Assembly: GCA_910593695.2 (NCBI GenBank)
Contig: OU343065.1
Location: 30,352,762 to 30,416,761, forward strand
Length of the DNA stretch: 64,000 nucleotides
DNA from: Ocypus olens
Lineage: Eukaryota > Arthropoda > Insecta > Coleoptera > Staphylinidae
Direction: 5' to 3'
Shown: in pieces, positions 33,201-45,700 of the stretch
How the letters are laid out: each line of letters starts with the position of its first letter
How positions within the stretch are numbered: position 1 is the first letter of the stretch
The notes under the pieces: generated by a model
What the model was told of the DNA's origin: nothing
The model's database searches: none
Seen by the model: the letters and a program-made list of their open reading frames with translations, nothing else
Made by a program: the position numbers and the translations under genes

Positions 33201-36190
33201 TTCAAAATTTAAATTTAAATTTTTTAACGCCCTTTTGGACTTATGATTTTTTTTAAGTGCCAGACACGAATCAATAATTTGATTAATATTTAAAAAAATA
33301 TATTTCCCAACATTGTTCCGGTTTTTTGACAGTTTGCCATCGTTAAGTATTCTTCCAGAAAGGCGCAGCAAAAATAAAATTAATTTTTTTTGGCGCCCTT
33401 TTGGATTTATGATTTTTTTATCAATAATTTTCTTAATATTTAAAAGAAAAATATTTCCCAACATTTTGACAGTTTGTATTCGTTAAATGTACTTCCAGAA
33501 AGGTACTGCAAAATTTAAATTAAAATTTCTTAGCGCCTTTTTGGACTTATGATTTTTTTTAATCAATAATTTGCTTAATATTTAAAAGAAAAATATTTCC
33601 CAACATTTTTACAGTTTTTTGACAGTTTGTATTCGTTAAATATACTTCCAGAAAGGTACTGCAAAATTTAAATTTAAATTTTTTAGCGCCCTTTTGGACT
33701 TATGATTTTTTTTAAATGCCAGACACGAATCAATAATTTCCTTAATATTTAAAAGAAAAATATTTCCTAACATTTTCACGGTTTTTTGACAGTTGGTATT
33801 CGTTAAATATACTTCCAGAAAAGTACTGCAAAATTTAAATTTAAATTTTTTAGCGCCCTTTTGGACTTATGATTTTTTTAAGTGCAAGACACGAATCAAT
33901 AATTTGCTTAATATTTAAAAAAAAATATTTCCCAGTTTTTTGACAGTTTGTATTCGTTAAATGTACTTCCAGAAAGGTACAGCAAAATTTAAATTTAAAT
34001 TTTTTAGCGCCCTTTTGGACTTATGATTTTTTTAAGTGCAAGACACGAATCAATAATTTGCTTAATATAAAAAAAAATATATTTCCCAACATTTTCACGG
34101 TTTTTTGACAGTTTGTATTCGTTAAATATACTTCCAGAAAGGTATTGCAAAATTTAAATTTAAATTTTTTAGCGCCCTTTTGGACTTATGATTTTTTTAA
34201 GTACCAGACACGAATCAATAATTTGCTTAATATTAAAAAAAAAATATTTCCCAGTTTTTTGACAGTTTGTATTCGTTAAATATACTTCCCGAAAGGTACT
34301 TCAAAATTTAAATTTAAATTTTTTAACGCCCTTTTGGACTTATGATTTTTTTTAAGTGCCAGACACGAATCAATAATTTGATTAATATTTAAAAAAATAT
34401 ATTTCCCAACATTGTTCCGGTTTTTTGACAGTTTGCCATCATTAAGTATTCTTCCAGAAAGGCGCAGCAAAAATAAAATTAATTTTTTTTGGCGCCCTTT
34501 TGGATTTATGATTTTTTTTATCAATAATTTTCTTAATATTTAAAAGAAAAATATGTCCCAACATTTTGACAGTTTGTATTCGTTAAATGTACTTCCAGAA
34601 AGGTACTGCAAAATTTAAATTTAAATTTTTTAGCGCCCTTTTGGACTTATGATTTTTTTTAAATGCCAGACACGAATCAATAATTTCCTTAATATTTAAA
34701 AGAAAAATATTTCCTAACATTTTCACGGTTTTTTGACAGTTGGTATTCGTTAAATATACTTCCAGAAAAGTACTGCAAAATTTAAATTTAAATTTTTTAG
34801 CGCCCTTTTGGACTTATGATTTTTTTAAGTGCAAGACACGAATCAATAATTTGCTTAATATTTAAAAAAAAATATTTCCCAGTTTTTTGACAGTTTGTAT
34901 TCGTTAAATGTACTTCCAGAAAGGTACAGCAAAATTTAAATTTAAATTTTTTAGCGCCCTTTTGGACTTATGATTTTTTTAAGTGCAAGACACGAATCAA
35001 TAATTTGCTTAATATAAAAAAAAATATATTTCCCAACATTTTCACGGTTTTTTGACAGTTTGTATTCGTTAAATATACTTCCAGAAAGGTATTGCAAAAT
35101 TTAAATTTAAATTTTTTAGCGCCCTTTTGGACTTATGATTTTTTTAAGTACCAGACACGAATCAATAATTTGCTTAATATTAAAAAAAAAATATTTCCCA
35201 GTTTTTTGACAGTTTGTATTCGTTAAATATACTTCCCGAAAGGTACTTCAAAATTTAAATTAAAATTTTTTAACGCCCTTTTGGACTTATGATTTTTTTT
35301 AAGTGCCAGACACGAATCAATAATTTGATTAATATTTAAAAAAATATATTTCCCAACATTGTTCCGGTTTTTTGACAGTTTGCCATCATTAAGTATTCTT
35401 CCAGAAAGGCGCAGCAAAAATAAAATTAATTTTTTTTGGCGCCCTTTTGGATTTATGATTTTTTTTATCAATAATTTTCTTAATATTTAAAAGAAAAATA
35501 TGTCCCAACATTTTGACAGTTTGTATTCGTTAAATGTACTTCCAGAAAGGTACTGCAAAATTTAAATTAAAATTTCTTAGCGCCTTTTTGGACTTATGAT
35601 TTTTTTTAATCAATAATTTGCTTAATATTTAAAAGAAAAATATTTCCCAACATTTTTACAGTTTTTTGACAGTTTGTATTCGTTAAATATACTTCCAGAA
35701 AGGTACTGCAAAATTTAAATTTAAATTTTTTAGCGCCCTTTTGGACTTATGATTTTTTTTAAATGCCAGACACGAATCAATAATTTCCTTAATATTTAAA
35801 AGAAAAATATTTCCTAACATTTTCACGGTTTTTTGACAGTTGGTATTCGTTAAATATACTTCCAGAAAAGTACTGCAAAATTTAAATTTAAATTTTTTAG
35901 CGCCCTTTTGGACTTATGATTTTTTTAAGTGCAAGACACGAATCAATAATTTGCTTAATATTTAAAAAAAAATATTTCCCAGTTTTTTGACAGTTTGTAT
36001 TCGTTAAATGTACTTCCAGAAAGGTACAGCAAAATTTAAATTTAAATTTTTTAGCGCCCTTTTGGACTTATGATTTTTTTAAGTGCAAGACACGAATCAA
36101 TAATTTGCTTAATATAAAAAAAAATATATTTCCCAACATTTTCACGGTTTTTTGACAGTTTGTATTCGTTAAATATACTTCCAGAAAGGT
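30230..36190. repeat. Higher-order satellite: 1,100-bp unit of seven monomers
   Basis: Seven monomers of about 157 bp make a unit repeated at 1,100-bp spacing. For example, GCGCCTTTTTGGACTTATG recurs at about 30234, 31334, 32434, 33533 and 35578. Within one unit, GCGCC boxes lie at about 31334, 31486, 31650, 31807, 31969, 32127 and 32291. Copies are almost identical; the copy around 34600 lacks one 152-bp monomer. Repeated 82-95-residue open frames here are satellite artefacts. Confidence 0.95.
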
Positions 36191-36720
36191 ATTGAAAAAT
36201 TTAAATTTAAATTTTTTAGCGCCCTTTTGGACTTATGATTTTTTTTAAATGCCAGACACGAATCAATAATTTACTTAATATTTAAAAGAAAATTATTTCC
36301 TAACATTTTCACGGTTTTTTGACAGTTTGCATTCGTTAAATATACTTTCAGAAAGGTATTGCAAAATTTAAATTTAAATTTTTTAGCGCCCTTTTGGACT
36401 TATGATTTTTTAAATAAATAATTTGCTTAATATTAAAAAAAAATATATTTCCCTACATGTTTACGATTTTTTGACAGTTTGCATTTGTTAAGTATACTTC
36501 CACAAAGGCACTGCATTAAAAAAAACTAGATTATTAGCGCCCTTTTTTTATGCAAACCTCGGATCAATGATCTGATCAATATTAAAAAAAATATATATTT
36601 TCCAACATTGTAGCGGTTTTTTGACAGTTTGTATTCATCAAGTACACTTCCAGAAAGGCACAGCAAAAATAAAATTAAAAATTTTTAGTGCCCTTTTGGA
36701 CTTATGATTTTTTTTAATGT
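36191..36720. repeat. Right edge of the satellite, diverged units
   Basis: Three or so units with changed sequence (for example GACAGTTTGCATTTGTTAAG and CCTTTTTTTATGCAAACC) follow the homogeneous block. Confidence 0.85.
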
Positions 36721-37064
36721 CTGCTACAAAAAATATATATATAAATCATCTTTATTAAAGAATTCATACATTTAGTATATGATATAAACAAATCTTGTTT
36801 AACTATAATAATTAAATGTGTAAAGATTCTTTATTGGCTATCGACCCGGGCACAAAAAATATTTCTTAACATTTTCGTGTTTTTTGACGGTTTATGTTAA
36901 TTAAATACTGCAAAACAAAATTCAATTTTTTTAAACTAAATAACATAATATTCTTGTTGTATTAACAGCTATAATTCATCAGCAACAAGTTATGGTTTTA
37001 TATATATTTTTTTTTTGAAGGAAGGATGATTGGCGGAAATTTGGGTTGGGGAATTATTGGCTTA
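36721..37064. other. AT-rich spacer
   Basis: One weak satellite relic is present (about 36855-36930). Nothing else is recognised. Confidence 0.4.
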
Positions 37065-37330
37065 TACAGCGTAGGTCTTTCAGCCACAACCGATTATTTA
37101 TGATTTATTATTCATATTAAATGAAAATTGACATCCGAAAACACCCGTGCCCTCGTCGGGATTCGAACCCAGGACCCTCCGCATTATTTATATTTTTATA
37201 GACAGCGTAGGCCTTTCAGCCACAACCGATTATTTATAATTTATTATTCATATTAAATGAGAATAGACATCAACAAACACCCATGCCCTCGCCGGGATTC
37301 GAACCCAGGACCCTCCGCATTGTTTATATT
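37065..37330 (-). repeat. tRNA-like SINE units in tandem, about 133-bp period
   Basis: On the minus strand GTGGCTGAAAGGCCTACGCT (A-box-like, complement near 37205-37225) is followed by GGGTTCGAATCCC (canonical B box, complement near 37160). The same pair of segments recurs about 133 bp away: a B box near 37297 and an A box near 37086. The spacing between boxes suits an RNA polymerase III promoter of tRNA origin. The tRNA stems do not close properly, so this is a tRNA-derived repeat and not a working tRNA gene. Confidence 0.7.
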
Positions 37331-37983
37331 TTTAATTAATTTTATTTTGATTCGCTTTGTATTCCTTATATTATGCGCCAACCCTATTGAATGCAACCCT
37401 TGTAATTACCCACGAATAGAGCAAATCCAATCGATACGGAAGCGCGAGTCCATTGATTGATGAATGATACTATTCCAATGACTGACTGATAATCAAGCGA
37501 TCTAATTACCCACATATTCGCCTGCCAATGTCGATCTATTTAGCGTGGAATATAATCCGGTTTACATTTTCCCCGAACCGAAGGAATTCATCAAAATGTT
37601 TTCAGACGGAGACCAAAAATCGTCGCTCGTAAATCCCGCCTTTTTCATTTTTTCGGCACAAAACGCCAAGGAATACGGCGGCGGTGTATTATGCGAGATG
37701 AAATATCTTCGCCGTTAACGAGACCAAACACTAAAAGCGGCGAACGCACTCCGAGATAAAAGCCCAGAAAATTCCGAGCTTTGTTACGCGAGAAACGAGG
37801 TGATAAATTGATGAAGGCTTAGGTGATACTAAGGGGGAAGAAACGCGGAAAGTAAATGGAAAAACTTGTAATTGATCTTAAGAACTTAATTCCGTCGATG
37901 AAGTGCGCTGAATGTAACATCAAGATGAGAATTGTGTATACGAGGCGAGGTCAAAAATTAATCGATCATTCTCGTCGTTTTCA
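37331..37983. other. Unique, GC-richer intronic sequence
   Basis: It is non-repetitive, with no exon I can support. Such unique islands between satellites are where conserved intronic control elements could lie, but I see no specific motif. Confidence 0.4.
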
Positions 37984-37992
37984 ACTGATTTT

Positions 37993-39884
37993 ACCGACTG
38001 GAAGTTTAACCATAAATTTCAGCCACGAATCCGGCGCCTCCACCATTTTTGCCTTTACTGAATTTAAAAGTTTTCTCTACTAATTTACAGATAATGGATT
38101 AAAATTCATAATTAATCAAATTGCTGTAGTGCTATGGTAATCACAATAAGCTTTTCACTTGGGATTTACCCCGATTTTTCGAAAAGATATCTATCGAAAC
38201 ATGGCCAATTTTCAAAAAATCAAAAGTCATTGTTAGGCGTAGTTTAGGTTCGATATTTTCGGCCACAAATGTTCTATAGGGCTTTGTTTACAATATTTAA
38301 GCTAAACAAAATGACACATATTCTTCATTTTTGTTTAAATAATTATTTACCCAGACACTTTTACGAAATTTCCTCAATTTTCAAAAAATAAATAAAAAAA
38401 TTTTTTAGCTTAAATATTGTAAACAAAGCCTTATGGAACATTTGTGGCCGAAAATATCGAACCTAAACTACGCCTAACGATGACTTTTGATTTTTTGAAA
38501 ATTGACGAAATTTCGTAAAAGTGTCTGGGTAAATAATTATTTAAACAAAAATGAAGAATATGTGTCATTTTTTTAAACTTAAATATTGTAAACAAAGCCC
38601 TATAGAATATTTGTGACCGAAAATATCGAACCTAAACTACGCCTAACGATGACTTTTGATTTTTTGAAAATTGACGAAATTTCGTAAAAGTGTCTGGTAA
38701 ATAATTATTTAAACAAAAATGAAGAATATGTGTCATTTTTTTAAACTTAAATATTGTAAACAAAGCCCTATAGAATATTTGTGGCCGAAAATATCGAACC
38801 TAAACTACGCCTAACGATGACTTTTGATTTTTTGAAAATTGACGAAATTTCGTAAAAGTGTCTGGGTAAATAATTATTTAACCAAAAATGAAGAATATGT
38901 GTCATTTTTTTACACTTAAATATTGTAAACAAAGCCCTATAGAATATTTGTGGCCGAAAATATCGAACCTAAACTACGCTAACGATGACTTTTGATTTTT
39001 TGAAAATTGACAAAATTTCGTAAAAGTGTCTGGGTAAATAATTATTTAAACAAAAATGAAGAATATGTGTCATTTTTTTAAACTTAAATATTGTAAACAA
39101 AGCCCTGTAGAACATTTGTGGCCGAAAATATCGAACCTAAACTACGCCTAACGATGACTTTTGATTTTTTGAAAATTGACGAAATTTCGTAAAAGTGTCT
39201 GGGTAAATAATTATTTAAACATAAATGAAGAATATGTGTCATTTTTTTAAACTTAAATATTGTAAACAAAGCCCTATAGAATATTTGTGGCCGAAAATAT
39301 CGAACCTAAACTACGCTAACGATGACTTTTGATTTTTTGAAAATTGACGAAATTTCGTAAAAGTGTCTGGGTAAATAATTATTTAAACAAAAATGAAGAA
39401 TATGTGTCATTTTTTTAAACTTAAATATTGTAAACAAAGCCCTATAGAACATTTGTGGCCGAAAATATCGAACCTAAACTACGCCTAACGATGACTTTTG
39501 ATTTTTTGAAAATTGACGAAATTTCGTAAAAGTGTCTGGGTAAATAATTATTTAAACAAAAATGAAGAATATGTGTCATTTTTTTAAACTTAAATATTGT
39601 AAACAAAGCCCTATAGAACATTTGTGGCAGAAAATATCGAACGTAAACTACGCCTAACGGTGACTTTTGATTTTTTGAAAATTGGTCATGTCTTTTCGAA
39701 AAATCGGGGTAAATCCTAAGTTAAAAGCTTATTGTTATTACCATGGCACTGCTGCAATTTGATTAATTATAAATTTTAATTTATTGTCTGTAAATTAGTA
39801 GAGAAAACTTGGAAATTTACGAAAGGCAAAAATGGTGGAGGCGCCGGATTCGTGGCTGTAATTTATGGCAAACTTCCAGTCGGT
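37993..39884. mobile_element. Fold-back element with 9-bp duplication and a tandem array in one arm
   Basis: It starts ACCGACTGGAAGTTT and ends AAACTTCCAGTCGGT, with ACTGATTTT directly outside on both sides (37984-37992 and 39885-39893). The inverted ends continue through GCCACGAATCCGGCGCCTCC, TAATTTACAG and CCCCGATTTTTCGAAAAG. The left arm has one copy of the inner segment; the right arm has about eight tandem copies of 169-170 bp (TTGACGAAATTTCGTAAAAG; CGAACCTAAACTACGC). Long inverted ends, internal tandem repeats and 9-bp duplications resemble Drosophila FB elements or Mutator-type fold-backs. No transposase is inside. Confidence 0.88.
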
Positions 39885-39930
39885 ACTGATTTTTCGCCTT
39901 GCTTAAAAAGACCATGAGTGCATGCTGCAG

Positions 39931-39954
39931 AATTTTGTTTCAGAGTTGGTCATG

Positions 39955-39991
<37 letters not shown>

Positions 39992-40061
39992 TTTTTTAAA
40001 ATCTAATTCAATTGAAAATCTCGTCTCATTTATCTCACAGCCAACTCTGAAACAAAATTTT
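39931..40061. mobile_element. Fold-back repeat with a GA microsatellite, copy 2
   Basis: AGAATTTTGTTTCAGAGTTG at the left is the inverse of CAACTCTGAAACAAAATTTT at the right. A (GA) run of about 28 bp lies in between. It is related to 5252-5395. It sits about 100 bp from an arrestin exon. Confidence 0.7.
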
Positions 40062-40089
40062 GTGGCTCACATGATAATATCGAGCAGAG

Positions 40090-40120
<31 letters not shown>

Positions 40121-40164
40121 CGAGGGGAGGTCAAAAAGCAATTTAATATAATTTTGAATATTAC

Positions 40165-40401
40165 CTTTATCCTCCTAACGTTCTTGTTGCTGTTGTTCTG
40201 CACGTCGATCGTGACCTCGATTTCCTCGCCGTGGTGATAAATCGCCTTATCGAGCGACGCCTCGAGCTCGATCCGTCCGTCGCTTAGCAGGAACTGTTTT
40301 TCGACGGTCGCGTGCGGCGCCGGGATTTCCGAGAGGAAGGTGGCGAAACTTAGACGCCTGGCGTCGCACGACGTGGCCCTTATCTGCTCGATTTGGCTCG
40401 A
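40165..40401 (-). CDS. Arrestin, penultimate exon (start of the C-domain)
   Basis: It is bounded by an acceptor (ATTACGTTGCAG) and a donor (AAAG/GTAATA), with phase 0 on both sides, 79 codons. After about 31 residues unlike other arrestins (SSQIEQIRATSCDARRLSF and on), it enters the family text ATVEKQFLLSDGRIELE, then LDKAIYHHGEEIEV and NNSNKNVRRIK. Compare Drosophila Arr1 LDKQLYHHGEKISVN and NNSNKVVKKIK. This is the hinge exit and the first strands of the C-domain. It joins directly to the exon at 19065 (VFVVQHVDV). Confidence 0.95.
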
Positions 40402-40778
40402 CTGCAACGTAATCATTAAATGTTACACACTTGATAATTTAATAATAAGATTACCAAACTTTTGCATTAAAGTAATTTAATGTTTCGCTACTTTACCGGA
40501 AGTTATAAACCGATTAATCAGGCAGCGAGTTAAACACCAGCATTGATTTATTAAGCATTAGCTTATAACGTCTGCAATGAGCTCATTACTGAATCGATCT
40601 TATGGTGGATGCGCCGGGGAAATTAAAACGCTCGCGTTAGGTGCGTTAAATATTATGCTTCGTATACACTTGCGCCGATAGCCGCAAGCGGTTCGTGAAA
40701 ATGTGCAAGTGTGTACGATGCATTACCCATTTTTTTTCTACATCCGTTATTAAATATTTTGGAATTTAGTATACGTAC

Positions 40779-41248
40779 ATCGTTTTCGCATACATCATCC
40801 GCCCTCTCGATGCCATCCACCGTTTTCGCCTTCTCCGGACTGTCCGTGCAGTGGTTCTTCTCCGGACCTTCTTCTCGTTCTTCTTCTTCTTCTTGTTCGA
40901 CGTTCGCCTGGAATGTGACCTTGGACGGGGATTTTCGCCCGACGTCCGTCTCCCCGCCGCTGCTCAGCCTGTTCAGCCCCTCGTTGACGTTCGTGCAACG
41001 TTTGTCCATCTCGAAGGACACGTCCGCCGACTTCGATTTGGTCTGCTGGCCCCCGCCGAATATCTTCGAGGACTCCAGCGGGGCGCTCTTGCAGCCGAAC
41101 AGGGTGATCTTGTGTTTGCTGCGCTCTTTGCCGGCCTGGCCGCACGGGTGGTAGTCGTAGGGCGAGGGGGGCGCGAACGCCCTCTGGACCACCCGGATGC
41201 CCATGCGGACGGTGGTGCGCCTCTGGTGTTTCTCGTCCGCTCTCTCGG
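40779..41248 (-). CDS. Arrestin exon: end of N-domain plus a long acidic interdomain insert
   Basis: The acceptor is TTGATTTCAG and the donor GAT/GTACGT. The exon starts with two bases of a split codon and ends in phase 0 (470 bp = 2 + 156 codons), which fits the next exon. It opens ERADEKHQRRTTVRMGIRVV and QRAFAPPSP, matching the family's end of N-domain (K-R-S-T-V-x-L-x-I-R-K-V-x-Y-A-P). About 125 residues unlike any arrestin I know follow, including SADVSFEMDKR, a Ser/Lys-rich part and the acidic run EQEEEEEREEGPEKN. Together with the first 31 residues of the next exon, the insert is about 145 residues longer than the usual 10-12-residue hinge. The first N-domain exons are not in the window. 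Confidence 0.92.
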
Positions 41249-41280
41249 CTGAAATCAAATGAAGTGATTTAAATTAAGGA

Positions 41281-42600
41281 GGTGGGCGAAATGACTCTTC
41301 TTTTTTGCGAGTCGACTCGTGGAAAAGATGAGCTGACTCAATTTAAATTAATTTCGAATAAGTATTGGAGATGGACGAAATGACTTTTGACAAATTGTAG
41401 AGATGTCGATTTTTCTAAATGCATAAATAATTTTCGATGTTACGAATTTTATAATTGGGAAATTTACGACACTACGAATTTTATACATAAATTATTTTTG
41501 ATGTTTTGATAGAAATATCGCAACGATTTTTCTATATAAATTATTTTTGGTGCCACGAAATTTATAAATGTGAAATTTACGACGATACGAATTTTATAAA
41601 AGAAGAATTTTTGATTATCAGTTGATAGAAATATCGATTTTTCGATGCAACGATTTTTCTATGTAGATTATTTTCGATGCTACGAAATTTATAAATAGGA
41701 AATTTACGACGATACGAATTTTCTAATTTTATAAATAAAGAATTTTTGATACAACAAATATTGGAGATGTCGATTTTTCTAAATAGATAATTTTCGATGC
41801 GTTGAATTTTATTTATGGGAAATTAAGGACGAATTTTATAAATAAATAATTTTGTGATGAATTCTAGAAATGTCGATTTTTCGATGCGACGGTTTGTGGA
41901 AATTCTTTACGTTTCTTCTATTTAAATCATTTTGAATACTATGAATTAAAAAAATGGGAAATTTATGACGATAAAAATGTTATACGGAATTTTTGATACG
42001 AGTAGTAGAATTGTCGATTTTTATAAATAGACAATTTTCGGTGCTACGAATTTTATAAATGGGAAATTTACGGCGCAGCGAATTTTCTAAATAGATAATT
42101 TTCGATGTGATGAATTTTATAAATGTTGAAATTTACGACACCATTTTATAAATAAAGAACACGACAAACTGTCGAGGTGCTGATTTTTCTAAATTCGAGG
42201 CTACGAATTTTATAAATGGAACATTTACGAATTTTACTTTTCTATGCGACGAATTCTAGAAATGTTGATTTTTCGAAGCAACAGTTTTCCCATATAGAGC
42301 ATTTTTGATGCTGCGAATTTCATGATCGGGAAATGTACGTCGCTACGAATTTTATAAACATAGAATGCAGCGATTTTTCTAAATAGATAATTTTCGATGT
42401 GATGAATTTTATAAATGTTGAAATTTACGACACCATTTTATAAATAAAGAATACGACAAACTGTCGAGATGTTGATTTTTCTAAATTCGAGGCTACGAAT
42501 TTTATAAATGGAAAATTTGTGACTTCACCAATTTTATAAATAAATACTTTTCGATGCGACGAATTCTAGAAACGTTGATTTTTCGAAGCAACAATTTTCC
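41281..42600. repeat. Satellite block, diverged left part, with an inverted-repeat boundary
   Basis: It starts right after the exon with GACTCTTCTTTTTTGCGAGT and TTCGAATAAGTATTGGAGAT, both of which reappear inverted at about 45600-45690. Then come diverged copies of a unit with GGGAAATTTACGACG and CGAATTTTATAAATG. Confidence 0.8.
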
Positions 42601-45510
42601 TATTTAGAACATTTTTGGTGATGCGAATTTCATGATCAGGAAATGTACGACGCTAGGAATTTTATAAACAAAGAATTTTTGATACAACGAATTGTAGAAA
42701 TGTCAACTTTTATAAAGAGATAGATTTCGATGGGTCGAATTTTATAAACAAAGAATTTTTGATACAACAAATTGTAGAAATGCACGACGCTACGAATTTT
42801 ATAAACAAAGAATTTTTGATACAACGAATTGTAGAAATGTCAACTTTTATTTCGATGGGTCGAATTTTATAAACAAAGAATTTTTGATACAACAAATTGT
42901 AGAAATGCACGACGCTACGAATTTTATAAACAAAGAATTTTTGATACAACGAATTGTAGAAATGTCGAATTTTATAAAGAGATAGTTTTCGTTGGGACAA
43001 ATTTTATAAATTAAGAATTTTTGATATAACGAATTGTAGAAGTGCACGACGCTACGAATTTGATAAACAAAGAATTTTTGATACAACGAATTGTAGAAAT
43101 GTCGAATTTTATAAAGAGATAGTTTTCGATGGGACGAATTTTATAAACAAAGAATTTTTGATATAACGAATTGTAGAAATGCACGACGCTACGAATTTTA
43201 TAAACAAAGAATTTTTGATACAACGAATTGTAGAAATGTCAACTTTTATAAAGAGATCGTTTTCGATGGGACGAATTTTATAAGCAAAGAATTTTTGATA
43301 CAAAGAATTGTAGAAATGCACGACGCCACGAATTTTATAAACAAAGAAATTTTGATACAACGAATCATAGAAATGTCAACTTTTATAAAGAGATAGTTTT
43401 CGATGAGTCGAATTTTATAAACAAAAAATTTTTGCTACTACGAATTGTAGAAATGCACGACGCTACGAATTTTGCAAACAAAGAAATTTTGATACAACGA
43501 ATCATAGAAATGTCAACTTTTATAAAGAGATAGTTTTCGATGGGACGAATTTTATAAATAAAGAATTTTTGATATAACGAATTGTAGAAATGCACGACGC
43601 TACGAATTTTATAAACAAAGAATTTTTGATACAACGAATTGTATAAATGTCGGCTTTTATAAAGAAATAGTTTTCGATGGGACGAATTTTATAAGCAAAG
43701 AATTTTTGATACAACGAATTGTAGAAATGCACGACGCTACGAATTTTATAAACAAAGAAATTTTGATACAACGAATTATAGAAATGTCAACTTTTATAAA
43801 GAGATAGTTTTCGATGGGTCGAATTTTATAAACAAAGAATTTTTGATACAACGAATTGTGGAAATGCACGACGCTACGAATGTTATAAACAAAGAATTTT
43901 TGAGACAACGAATCGTAGAAATGTCAACTTTTATAAAGAGATAGTTTTCGATGGGACGAATTTTACAAGCAAAGAATTTTTGATACAACGAATTGTAGAA
44001 ATGCACGACGCTACGAATTTTACAAACAAAGAAATTTTGATACAACGAATTATAGAAATGTCAACTTTTATGAAGAGATAGTTTTCGATGGGACGAATTT
44101 TATAAACAAAGAATTTTTGATACAACGAATTGTAGAAATGCACGACGCTACGAATTTTATAAACAAAGAAATTTTGATATAATGAATTGTAGAAATGTCA
44201 ACTTTTATAAAGAGATAGTTTTCGATGGGACGAATTTTTGATACAACGAATTGTATAAATGCACGACGCCAGGTATTTTATAAACAAAGAATTTTTGATA
44301 CAACGAATTGTAGAAATGCACGACGCTACGAATTTTGCAAACAAAGAAATTTTGATACAACGAATTATAGAAATGTCAACTTTTATGAAGAGATAGTTTT
44401 CGATGGGACGAATTTTATAAACAAAGAATTTTTGATACAACGAATTGTAGAAATGCACGACGCTACGAATTTTATAAACAAAGAAATTTTGATACAATGA
44501 ATTGTAGAAATGTCGACTTTTATAAAGAAATAGTTTTCGATTGGACGAATTTTATAAACAAAAATTTTTTGATACAACGAATTGTAGAAATGCACGACGC
44601 TACGAATTTTGCAAACAAAGAAATTTTGATACAACGAATTATAGAAATGTCAACTTTTATAAAGTATAGTTTTCGATGGGACGAATTTTATAAACAAAGA
44701 ATTTTTGATACTATGAATTGTAGAAATGCACGACGTTACGAATTTTATAAACAAAGAATTTTTGATACAACGAATTGTAGAAATGCACGACGCCAGGTAT
44801 TTTATAAACAAAGAATTTTTGATACAACGAATTGTAGAAATGTCGGCTTTTATAAAGAGATAGTTTTCGATGGGACGAATTTTATAAACAAAGAATTTTT
44901 GATACAACGAATTGTAGAAATGCAAGACGCCACGAATTTTATAAACAAAGAATTTTTGATACAACGACTTGTAGAAATGTCGTCTTTTATGAAGAGATAG
45001 TTTTCGATGGGACGAATTTTATAAATGGGAAATTTACGACCAATCGAATTTTATAAATTAAGAAGTTAGAGATGTTGATTTTTCTAAGTATATCATTTTA
45101 GATGCGATGAATTTTATAAATTGGGAAATTTATGACGCTACTAATTTTATACATAAATAATTTTCGATGCGTCGAATTTTAGAAATGCACGACGCTACGA
45201 ATTTTCGAAACAAAGAATTTTTGTTACAATGAATTGTAGAAAGGTCGACTTTTATAAAGAGATAGTTTTCGATGGGACGAATTTTTTTAATGGGAAATTT
45301 ACGACCAATCGAATTTTATAAATAAAGAAGTTAGAGATGTTGATTTTTCTAAATATATCATTTTCGATGGGATTAATTTTATAAATTGAGAAATTTATGA
45401 CGCCACTAATTTTATACATGAATAATTTTCGATGCGACGAATTGTAGAAATGTCGATATTTGATGCTGCGAATTTTATAGATGGAAAATTTACGAAAAGC
45501 GAAAATGTTG
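42601..45510. repeat. 137-bp satellite array
   Basis: AGATAGTTTTCGATGGGACG recurs at 137-bp spacing (for example the units around 43520, 43657, 43794 and 43931). Each unit contains two related halves around ACGAATTTTATAAACAAAGA, so it is a dimer of about 68 bp. About 17 regular units are followed by degenerating ones to the right. Reading frames of 70-104 residues on the minus strand repeat every 137 bp and are artefacts. Confidence 0.95.
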
Positions 45511-45700
45511 TACGTACAGGGTTAGTCAAAATCACTTCTTGGTATACTACTACTTTATTACTTCTTCCAAAGGGTCAAGAGTCGAATCATTTCAGTTTAC
45601 TCTTTTCCACGAGCCGACTCACAAAAGAAGAGTCATTTCGTCTGGCTCCAATACTTATTCGAAATTAATATAAATTGAGTCAACTCATCCTTCGAAAATT
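45511..45700. repeat. Inverted copy of the array's left boundary
   Basis: CTCTTTTCCACGAGCCGACT and CCAATACTTATTCGAAATTA are inverse copies of segments at 41288-41390. They mark the point where the satellite switches orientation. Confidence 0.8.

Noticed and set aside
30977..35471. Repeated 82-95-residue minus-strand frames
   Set aside because: They recur at exactly the satellite higher-order period and have no protein-like features.
23521..36720. A CRISPR array
   Set aside because: Regular repeats are present, but the units are 150-170 bp with no short repeat/unique spacer pattern, and the DNA is animal.
37145..37307. A working tRNA gene
   Set aside because: The B box is canonical, but the acceptor and anticodon stems do not pair, and the segment is tandemly repeated; a tRNA-derived repeat fits better.
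40711..41252. Plus-strand open frames of 133 and 147 residues
   Set aside because: They are antisense shadows of the GC-rich arrestin exon at 40779-41248, whose minus-strand frame has arrestin motifs and consistent splice phases.
42636..45000. A family of 62-167-residue frames offset by 137 bp
   Set aside because: They are the satellite unit read through; there is no coding signal beyond the repeat.
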